A stretch of DNA of 64,000 bases, taken from contig NZ_JAIOUV010000001.1 in the NCBI RefSeq assembly GCF_019931145.1, positions 372,001-436,000 on the forward strand, given 5' to 3'. The notes below the pieces were generated by a model. That model was not told the origin of the DNA, did no database searches, and saw only the letters and a program-made list of their open reading frames with translations. Source of the stretch: Marinicella meishanensis. GTDB taxonomy: Bacteria; Pseudomonadota; Gammaproteobacteria; Xanthomonadales; Marinicellaceae. The translations under genes were made by a program, and so were the position numbers. Below, in pieces: positions 55,078 to 61,699 of this stretch (position 1 is the stretch's first letter; each line of letters starts with the position of its first letter).

Positions 55078-56208
55078 TTATGGAGTGCGCCATCGGTCAA
55101 TGAAGGCGTCTCGGATTTTGTGGTTGTCCAGTTTTTCTGCGATGTGCATGATGAACTGGTCCTGTGTTTGGCTTTGTTTGAGGGCATGGGTCAAAATAAA
55201 ATCGGCCATGGGCCCAATCAGATCAGCCAGGTGCACACGCATGGCCGCAAAGTCCGCATCGTCGACCACCCAATCATGATTGGACTGGGTGATCACGGTG
55301 CCGGTGGTGAAAAAGCCAGAGGTTTCGTCTGCCGCTGCCTCCGGGTCATCGGCTTGCGGGTCTTGGGCCTGTTTCAGTTGTTGATACACCGGCTTGAACG
55401 CTTTGACCACCGCGGGTATGGATTCAAAGCGGTCGTTGACGGCCACCGCCAAGCCTTGGTTCATGAACTCATGCATGACCAGCGGCACGGCGGTATCCTC
55501 ACGGAAACGGTTGTGCCGGGCCATTTGGTGCAGCAGCGGCAGCGGGGCGGCGTTGAAATGATCCAGGTCGGTCACGTGCTGCATCAGCTCATACAAAATC
55601 ACGAACAAGCTGTAGACATCGGTGTATGGCCCCACTTCATCAGAACCATACATTTGTTCCGGTGCCATGTATCTGGGGGTGCCAACGGCCACGCCGATTT
55701 GGGTCAGGTTGTGTTGGTCGTGACTTTTGGCCACGCCAAAGTCTGTCAGTTTCAGGGTTTTGCCTTGCTCCAACAAGATGTTTTCGGGTTTCAAATCACG
55801 GTGGATGATGCCGTTTTGGTGGGCCACGTATAAGGCTTTGAGCAGCTGCACAAACATCGCCAGTGCCGTCATCAGGGGCAGTTTCTGTTGGCGTTGTAAG
55901 CGCTGTTTGAGGCTGGGTCCTTGGATGTATTCCATCACCATGAAAGCCATTTGGTCTTGTTGGCCAAACTCCAAAATGGTGACAATGTTGGGGTGGTTGC
56001 ATTTCGCCAACAAACGGGCTTCCTGCACGAAGCGCTCAATGAAATCCTGTTCGCTGTGGCTGGCGTCGGTATTGGCGGCGATGGTTTTGATCGCCACCTG
56101 TCGTTCGATTTGTGGGTCATAACCCAAGTACACAATGCCCATGGCGCCTTGACCCAACACCCCTTTGATGGGGTATTTGCTGATGGCTTTTGGCAACGCC
56201 TCACCCAT
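55078..56208 (-). CDS. Serine/threonine protein kinase (Hanks type)
   Basis: The 376-residue soluble kinase has a Gly-loop (GQGAMGIVYLG), the ATP-anchoring Lys41 (VAIKTIA), catalytic HRD at 136-138 (IIHRDLKPENILL), DFG at 156-158 and MAPEQ, all intact. It has no membrane helix or PASTA repeats. A C-terminal region of about 100 residues has no family I recognise. It is encoded between two membrane sensor proteins, three bases after the first and 13 before the second, and may receive signals from them. Confidence 0.93.
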   Translation of the reverse strand: MGEALPKAISKYPIKGVLGQGAMGIVYLGYDPQIERQVAIKTIAANTDASHSEQDFIERFVQEARLLAKCNHPNIVTILEFGQQDQMAFMVMEYIQGPSLKQRLQRQQKLPLMTALAMFVQLLKALYVAHQNGIIHRDLKPENILLEQGKTLKLTDFGVAKSHDQHNLTQIGVAVGTPRYMAPEQMYGSDEVGPYTDVYSLFVILYELMQHVTDLDHFNAAPLPLLHQMARHNRFREDTAVPLVMHEFMNQGLAVAVNDRFESIPAVVKAFKPVYQQLKQAQDPQADDPEAAADETSGFFTTGTVITQSNHDWVVDDADFAAMRVHLADLIGPMADFILTHALKQSQTQDQFIMHIAEKLDNHKIRDAFIDRWRTP

Positions 56209-56210
56209 GG

Positions 56211-56981
56211 TCAGCTCAACAGGCTCATGGCGGCTTTCAAGCTGCGTTGAAGGCGGTTGAAAGCGTGACCAAATTGGCTGATTTCATCGCTGCCGTGGAC
56301 TTCGATTTCATCCACTTCGGCTTGGCCATGACTGATTTGTTCGGCCGCTTTGGCCATGCGTTGGAGCGGTTTGATCAGCCACAGGTGCAGCACCACATTC
56401 AACAACACCATGGCCGCCACCACCAGTGACAACAATATCACCGCAAATTGTCGCAGGCTGTTGTGAGTGGCGGCTTCCTGGGCGCCCAAATCGACCCGCA
56501 CAATTTTGGCGCCGGTGACCTGTTGTTGGTCTTTGATGGGTTTGGCATAGGCCAAAAAAGGCCCCCGTGCATCGGCCAGTTGCTGGGTGTACAGGGGTAA
56601 CTCGGGGTTTAGGGTGAAATGATCGATCAGTTGACTTTGCCACACATTCGGTTGATACAAGGGCGCGGCCGCATCTTGGATGACCACGTGGTATTGGTAG
56701 TAGGGAAAGTGTTCATGTAAGTTTTTGAACACCTGGGTGGCGGCATAAGAGCCGACGGATTGTGGCAGGAAGCCGCCATCCAATTGTGACAACAAAGGCA
56801 CCAACTCGGCTTGGTTGTAATGGCGAATCGACTCGGCCGCTTGAAACACCAGCGCCGCTTTGTGTTCAGTTTCCAGGGTGTTGAGCAAGGCCCGGTGAGA
56901 TCGGAAAGCAACAAACACCAGCACCGCCATGATCAGCAAAATGCCGAAAAAAACCAAATTGAATTTAAACCGCAATCCCAT
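56211..56981 (-). CDS. Membrane sensor with DUF3365-like periplasmic domain and HAMP, no output domain
   Basis: The 256-residue protein has a membrane helix (residues 6-26), a periplasmic domain resembling DUF3365/Tll0287 sensors (RHYNQAEL, PQSVGSYAATQVFKNL, GPFLAYAKPI), a second membrane helix (about residues 180-205), and a HAMP linker (LIKPLQRMAKAAEQIS). The CxxCH haem motif of some DUF3365 domains is absent. It ends soon after HAMP. It is the first gene of the kinase module, ending three bases before the kinase start. Confidence 0.78.
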   Translation of the reverse strand: MGLRFKFNLVFFGILLIMAVLVFVAFRSHRALLNTLETEHKAALVFQAAESIRHYNQAELVPLLSQLDGGFLPQSVGSYAATQVFKNLHEHFPYYQYHVVIQDAAAPLYQPNVWQSQLIDHFTLNPELPLYTQQLADARGPFLAYAKPIKDQQQVTGAKIVRVDLGAQEAATHNSLRQFAVILLSLVVAAMVLLNVVLHLWLIKPLQRMAKAAEQISHGQAEVDEIEVHGSDEISQFGHAFNRLQRSLKAAMSLLS

Positions 56982-57057
56982 AACACTTTTCTGCTTTCAG
57001 TCCAAAAGTAGAACCGGGTTTGCGGAAAAAATCACAAAATGCACAAATGTTTTTGCC

Positions 57058-57095
57058 TACTGAAGGCTTCGCTGCACCTCAGAAGTGCCTCAGTA
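57058..57095. repeat. Imperfect inverted repeat between channel and sensor genes
   Basis: TACTGA and TCAGTA bracket a GGC/GCC step and a TTC/GAA step with small bulges, giving a stable hairpin. It sits between the channel gene stop and the sensor start on the minus strand. No T-run follows, so it is a weak terminator candidate. Confidence 0.5.
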
Positions 57096-57111
57096 ATGGC
57101 GGATCAGTGGC

Positions 57112-57540
57112 TTATTTGACCTTCCAATACCGCTGCATTTCGAAGAACAAAAAGGAGGCCGACCAGGTGATCAAAACCAAGCCGGTGAGGGACTCAATGC
57201 CGGTGAGAAAGCGGATGTGGCCAATGGGTTCGATGTCACCAAAGCCCAGAGTGGTAAAAGAGGTGAAGGAGAAATACACACAATCCAGCAGGCTGCCGTC
57301 AAAGTTGCCTTGAAAGTGGCCAAACCAGCCACTTTTGAGCTTTTGATAATAAGCCACGGCAAATATCCAAACCTCAATGGAATGGGCCAACAGCGCACCA
57401 AACACCCCAAAGACAATTTTGAACCGGGGCTTGAGCCGCATTTGATTGATCCGTTTGGACAACAGGAACAAGAACTCATAGTGGATGATCACACACAATG
57501 AGACCACGAAAATGTTGATCAGTGTGGCCCAAACAATCAT
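57112..57540 (-). CDS. Small potassium-channel-like membrane protein
   Basis: The 142-residue product is a two-helix ion-channel protein. The pore loop carries TTLGFGD, a variant of the potassium selectivity filter TVGYGD, followed by helix 2. Its shortness suggests a simple pore without regulatory domain, active as a tetramer. The start was placed at MIVWATLIN (57540), which overlaps the stop of the upstream HIT gene by four bases; a longer frame reaches into it. Confidence 0.83.
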   Translation of the reverse strand: MIVWATLINIFVVSLCVIIHYEFLFLLSKRINQMRLKPRFKIVFGVFGALLAHSIEVWIFAVAYYQKLKSGWFGHFQGNFDGSLLDCVYFSFTSFTTLGFGDIEPIGHIRFLTGIESLTGLVLITWSASFLFFEMQRYWKVK

Positions 57541-57959
57541 GTCAGAGTCTCCAATAGCTGAGCCAGCTTGTGTTGCCATTGGCTTAAATCGTCATCGCTG
57601 TAAGACCGCTTTGGCAAGGGGTTGCCCCACACCACATCGGGCCACAAGGGGTCGTTTTCATGGCGACCGATGACATGAATGTGCAGTTGTTGCACCACAT
57701 TGCCGATGGCCGCAAAATTGATTTTGGTGCTGGCCCAATGTCGCTTGTAATGTTGGCCCAAGGCCGCTCCCAGAAGGCTGATGTTTTGTTGCATGGTCTG
57801 GCTGAGGTCACAATATTCAAGCACCTCGGTTTCAGGGATGATCAGCACCCACGGCAAAGCCGCATTGCGGTGTAAGCGCAGATGCAGTTGTTGCCAATGA
57901 CCGAGTGGGTGGCTGTCGGCCAGGAGTTGGGCATCGATTTGAAAAGGGTGGCTTGGCAT
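57537..57959 (-). CDS. HIT-family hydrolase
   Basis: The 140-residue protein carries the histidine triad QLHIHVIGRHEN (HxHxxxx form) near residue 92. HIT enzymes hydrolyse nucleotide phosphoramidates, dinucleoside polyphosphates or related adducts. Its stop overlaps the channel gene start (ATGA). Confidence 0.88.
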   Translation of the reverse strand: MPSHPFQIDAQLLADSHPLGHWQQLHLRLHRNAALPWVLIIPETEVLEYCDLSQTMQQNISLLGAALGQHYKRHWASTKINFAAIGNVVQQLHIHVIGRHENDPLWPDVVWGNPLPKRSYSDDDLSQWQHKLAQLLETLT

Positions 57960-58059
57960 GTGACCTTATTGTAGCGGCAGCCCAAGCCAGAAGACAACCA
58001 CCATGCCGGGGATCAATTGCCGGCGGTTTGTTTTGCGTCAATCCCAGACCAGGTGTAAC

Positions 58060-58587
58060 ATGAAATTCATGAGAAGATTGGTCATGTCATGGCTGTGCCT
58101 GTTCAGCGGTTCCCTTTGGGCCCAGTTTCCGCCGCTGGAAATCAGCCTGGATCAAGTCAACGCTGCCCCATCCGCATGGGTTGAGATCTCGGTGCGGGCC
58201 GGCAGCAACTGGCTCAACATCACCGAACTCAGGGGCACTTTGGGTTTTGACGAGTCAATCATTGACCAACCGGTGGTGGTGTTTTGGGGTTTGACAGATC
58301 CAAGCCAGGCCCTGTTTCAAGATGCCGGTCATGCCATCACTTTTGAATGGGCCTCTTTGATCACCGTCGGCCCCAACTTGAACTTGGGTGACGTGGTGTT
58401 CACTTTGCGTTTTCAGGCCAAGTGTCGACCCGAGGCGATGACGGCATTGAATTTGCTGTCCACCCCCGAGCCGTTGTTTTGGGCCAATGGTTTTGGTTGG
58501 ACCGGCAATAATTTTGCCATCATTCCCGGTTCAGTCACCGTCGAGACCAGCAGCGAGTTGGTCTTTTGTGCAGGGTTTGAACCATGA
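58060..58587 (+). CDS. Secreted cohesin-like protein with C-terminal GFE ending
   Basis: The 175-residue product has a signal peptide (MKFMRRLVMSWLCLFSGSLWA) and a beta-sandwich resembling cohesin-type domains (LEISLDQVNAAPSAWVEISV, then LRGTLGFDESII). Two Cys (AKCRPEA and LVFCAGFEP) could pair. The last residues VFCAGFEP match the FxxGFE-type end seen on many secreted proteins of Lysobacterales-related bacteria. The start MKFMRR is taken as the signal start. Function is unknown. Confidence 0.75.
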   Translation: MKFMRRLVMSWLCLFSGSLWAQFPPLEISLDQVNAAPSAWVEISVRAGSNWLNITELRGTLGFDESIIDQPVVVFWGLTDPSQALFQDAGHAITFEWASLITVGPNLNLGDVVFTLRFQAKCRPEAMTALNLLSTPEPLFWANGFGWTGNNFAIIPGSVTVETSSELVFCAGFEP

Positions 58588-58599
58588 GTTACAGTGCGG

Positions 58600-58944
58600 T
58601 CAACGCGACTCAATGACCCCAGTGGCGCCGCCGGCATAGGCGGTTTTCTCACCGTTTTCCAGCATCAGTTGGGGTGAAAGTTTGCAGGATGCTGGGCTGC
58701 CAAAGCGACCCGGTTTGAAGCTCCACACCACACAGGCTTGGGCGGCCTCACAGGCTTTCATGCATTGAGCGGCATCGGCCACCGCGCCTTTCGCTGGTTG
58801 TTGCTCATTGGGCAGGTAATACTGGCTGAAATCGGCATCTGCTGGCATGTTGTGTATGTGATCTTGATCCATGGCTTGGGCCGCAGCGGCCAAGCCGATC
58901 AAGGTGCAGGCGGCTAAGATCATGTTGGATTTTCGGTGTTGCAT
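58600..58944 (-). CDS. Secreted PAN/apple-like protein
   Basis: The 114-residue product has a signal peptide (MQHRKSNMILAACTLIGLAA) and a Cys-containing core with AAQCMKACEAAQACVVWSF and ASCKLSP, the pattern of short PAN/apple domains, which bind proteins or carbohydrates. The start was placed before the signal peptide. It lies just downstream of the LRR lipoprotein gene and may be transcribed with it. Confidence 0.7.
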   Translation of the reverse strand: MQHRKSNMILAACTLIGLAAAAQAMDQDHIHNMPADADFSQYYLPNEQQPAKGAVADAAQCMKACEAAQACVVWSFKPGRFGSPASCKLSPQLMLENGEKTAYAGGATGVIESR

Positions 58945-58981
58945 GATTATTCTCCGGTTGGGTGTTGATAAAAACAAACAG

Positions 58982-60403
58982 TCAGTCATAGGTGATGGAA
59001 ACGCCGGTGGCAACATCACTGCCGACCAACAACAAATAGCGATCGGCCATGGGTATCAAGTTGGCCGTGAATGTCACCGGTTGACCAGGTAAGGCTTGGT
59101 ACACCAGGTATCCATGCCTTTGTAAATCAGCCTGGGTTGGTGGCTCGGGTTGCGGGTGGTCGACGAAAATGGCGGCCATTTGCCAAAAGTCGAGTTTGAC
59201 CGGGCTGTAGACCATGAAAGTGCCGTCGTTCACCTGTGCTTGACCGGTGATGGTCACTTGGCGTTGCTGATACAACAGGTCATCGGTCTGGGCCAAAGGG
59301 ATGCGCATCAAGCCCTGAATTTCGTCGATGCGGATGTGGCCACTGAGATCAGAGGTGCCAGACAGGCTGAAGTGTTGAGACGATTGTTTGTGCAAGCCCA
59401 AAGCCTTGCCATTCACCAATTTGGGCAGTTGTTCGGTGAATTGGACGCCAGCCATGTATTGTGCCATCAAGCCCTCGGCGATGGCCAGTTGGCTGTCTTC
59501 ATCGATGGCGGCAAAGACTTTGTCATCCAGCGCGGTTGGCAGGATTTTGGGGCGGCGTTGGAACTGTACCCTGTGCAAATCAGGCAAACCCACCAGTGGG
59601 GCCAGATCGATAATGGTGGTGTTTCGCAGATCGAGGGTTTTGAGCTGTGGTGGCAGGTGGTCGGCAGCCATGGTCATCAATGGGTTGTCATCCACGCTCA
59701 AGGTTGTCAACGCCGTTAAGGCTGATAAATCGGGCAAAACCCGCAGCTGGTTGTGACTCAAGAACAGTTCTTTTAATTGTGTCAGTGGTACCGCAAAAGA
59801 CACGGTTTGCAATTGGTTGTCACGGATGTCCAGCCGCGATAATTGGGGCCAGGAATGCCCGAAATCGATGGCAGTCAGGTCAGTGTGACGCAAGGTCAGG
59901 GACTGCAGATTTGACAGTCCGGCCAAGCCTTGCCAGTCTTTGATGGGGGCATAATACAGCGCCAGCTCGGTCAGCTGGGGGCATGTGGTCAAAAACCCCA
60001 AAGCCAAAGGCGCAGCGGGCTGGCCATTGATCCGCAAATGCTGCAATTGCTCAGGACAGGTCGATAACTGGGTTTGTGCTTGCAGCGACAGCTCCAATGA
60101 TCGCAAGGATGTTAAGGCATCCAGTCCAGCGGTGGCGGTGACCCCTTTGGCCTTGATGGCCACCACCTGCTGATGTTCGGTGAGGACCGAATAAGCGCCT
60201 TGGTGGTGATCGGTGCCAAATTGGAACTCATCTTCGGACCAGCCGTTGACTTGCATCCATTGTTGCAAAGCCTGGGTTTGATCCGGGGCCAAGTTCACGA
60301 CTGGCTTGTTGTTGGCTGAGGTGGTTTCACTTTGACAGGCCAGCAAGGCCGCCATGAGGCAGCCAATGGCGGTCCAGCGCAGCAGTTGATGTGTGGTGTT
60401 CAT
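58982..60403 (-). CDS. Leucine-rich-repeat lipoprotein
   Basis: The 473-residue product has a lipobox LLAC (Cys23) and a series of leucine-rich repeats of the L..L.L....L type (LRSLELSL, LQHLRING, LTELALYY, LQSLTLRHTDL, LSRLDIRDNQL, LKELFLSHNQL, LTTLSVDDNPL). The C-terminal region contains a non-repeat domain of about 180 residues. LRR lipoproteins usually take part in surface protein interactions. No catalytic site is apparent. The 58600 gene follows it by 38 bases. Confidence 0.85.
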   Translation of the reverse strand: MNTTHQLLRWTAIGCLMAALLACQSETTSANNKPVVNLAPDQTQALQQWMQVNGWSEDEFQFGTDHHQGAYSVLTEHQQVVAIKAKGVTATAGLDALTSLRSLELSLQAQTQLSTCPEQLQHLRINGQPAAPLALGFLTTCPQLTELALYYAPIKDWQGLAGLSNLQSLTLRHTDLTAIDFGHSWPQLSRLDIRDNQLQTVSFAVPLTQLKELFLSHNQLRVLPDLSALTALTTLSVDDNPLMTMAADHLPPQLKTLDLRNTTIIDLAPLVGLPDLHRVQFQRRPKILPTALDDKVFAAIDEDSQLAIAEGLMAQYMAGVQFTEQLPKLVNGKALGLHKQSSQHFSLSGTSDLSGHIRIDEIQGLMRIPLAQTDDLLYQQRQVTITGQAQVNDGTFMVYSPVKLDFWQMAAIFVDHPQPEPPTQADLQRHGYLVYQALPGQPVTFTANLIPMADRYLLLVGSDVATGVSITYD

Positions 60404-60423
60404 GATGGTGGCTCACAGGTTGG

Positions 60424-60555
60424 TTAATCACAAATGATGCCGTCAAAGGATTCAATAAACAAGTCATCTTCATTGGTCAATTGTGCATGGTGATCACTTC
60501 GGCCCGCTGTGGTCGACCTGGTATTCGCCGCTCCGTGGCCGAGCGGTGGTTCGGA
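60424..60555 (-). pseudogene. Short open fragment, possible C-terminal remnant
   Basis: A 43-codon minus-strand frame without a start codon ends LTNEDDLFIESFDGIICD. Its composition reads like the end of a secreted or surface protein rather than chance. Upstream of it lies a stop codon and then the lipoprotein gene at 60573. It may be the remnant of a deleted gene. Confidence 0.22.
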
Positions 60556-60572
60556 TCATACCTGGAGCGTGA

Positions 60573-60998
60573 TCAGTCGATGTCGCCCAAAGCCATGGTG
60601 CCATTGATGTCCAAGAATGCCAGTTGCGCGGTGCGATCACCATCAAATTTGACGGTTTGGATGTACCAAGTGCCTTCACTCTCGGGCTCTTCGGCAAACT
60701 GGGTCAGCACATAGCTGTTTTTACCATTCATCAACTTGCTCAATTGATAGCAGGTTGAGTTCAAGACACTGCGGTCTTCGCCTTCGGCCGAGGCCAAGTC
60801 TTTGAATTTGCGGTCTCGATCGGAGCCATTGTAGACCACCAGGCCAGCGGCGTCGCTGTAGTCTCCGCCTTGGTCAGAACAGGCCTTAACCAGTTTTGAC
60901 AGGTTGTTTTCCACCCGCTCTTGAGGGGTGCCGCTTTCACCACAGGCGCTGAGTAATACGGTGGCTGCGATCAAGGCAAAAAGTTTTCGGGTGTTCAT
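60573..60998 (-). CDS. Small hypothetical lipoprotein
   Basis: The 141-residue product has a lipobox LLSAC (Cys19) followed by a hydrophilic Ser/Gly linker and an alpha/beta body with three more Cys. No family is recognised. It diverges from the ECF sigma gene across a 145-base spacer that has a possible -10 (TATAAC) for the sigma gene. Confidence 0.75.
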   Translation of the reverse strand: MNTRKLFALIAATVLLSACGESGTPQERVENNLSKLVKACSDQGGDYSDAAGLVVYNGSDRDRKFKDLASAEGEDRSVLNSTCYQLSKLMNGKNSYVLTQFAEEPESEGTWYIQTVKFDGDRTAQLAFLDINGTMALGDID

Positions 60999-61143
60999 GT
61001 TGTGCTCCTCTTGGAATTTATTTGCTTACTGAGATAAACAAGTCAGGTGCTGGGACACTGACAGTTTTTTTGCTGTATGGCTTGTGATTGCAATATAACC
61101 GCTGTTTTGATAGGCTAATTGGCAATGACAGCGTGCGTTTCAC

Positions 61144-61677
61144 ATGGACTCAGCCAACTTAACCCAGCTATTAAACAACGACCAATCCGCTTTGACCCAA
61201 GACCAGCACAAGGACATTGAAGCGGTCTACCAACGGTTGAAAGAAATAGCCCGCACCCAACGGTTCAAAGTCAAAGGCACCGGCATCAACACCACCGCCT
61301 TGGTCAATGAAGCCTGGCTAAAAAGTCAAAAACAAGCCAAGACCTTCAATGACCGCAACCACTTCTTCGCTTATTCGGCATTGGCGATGCGGCACATCCT
61401 GTTGAATGAAGCCAAGAAAAATCAGTTGATCACCTATGTGGAAGAAACCGACCAGCTGCACCAGCCGGTGTTCAAAGAATCCAGTTACTTGTTGGACTTG
61501 GAAAAGCAACTGCAGCGGCTCAAAGCCTTTGATGAAAAGCTGGAACAGGTGTTCACTTACAAATTCTTTGGTGACATGGAGTTTGCTGACATCGCTGAGG
61601 TGATGCAGGTCAGTGAGCGAACGGTGTTCCGTAACTGGAAAAAAGCCCGCGCCATGTTGGCCGTGGCCATGCAATGA
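61144..61677 (+). CDS. ECF-like sigma factor
   Basis: The 177-residue protein has sigma-70-like region 2 (TTALVNEAWLKSQ, HFFAYSALAMRHILLNEAKK) and a region 4 helix-turn-helix (MEFADIAEVMQVSERTVFRNWKKAR). It resembles the ECF group found beside serine/threonine kinases (often called ECF sigma factor in Planctomycetes and Lysobacterales). The kinase gene starts 22 bases after its stop. Its activity may be controlled by phosphorylation or by the kinase, which is inference. Confidence 0.85.
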   Translation: MDSANLTQLLNNDQSALTQDQHKDIEAVYQRLKEIARTQRFKVKGTGINTTALVNEAWLKSQKQAKTFNDRNHFFAYSALAMRHILLNEAKKNQLITYVEETDQLHQPVFKESSYLLDLEKQLQRLKAFDEKLEQVFTYKFFGDMEFADIAEVMQVSERTVFRNWKKARAMLAVAMQ

Positions 61678-61699
61678 ATCCCACCATCAGATCTTTGAC

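Noticed and set aside
60481-60714. Plus-strand 77-codon frame overlapping the small lipoprotein gene end
   Set aside because: It is antisense to a lipoprotein with a clear signal sequence and has no ribosome-binding site or family character.
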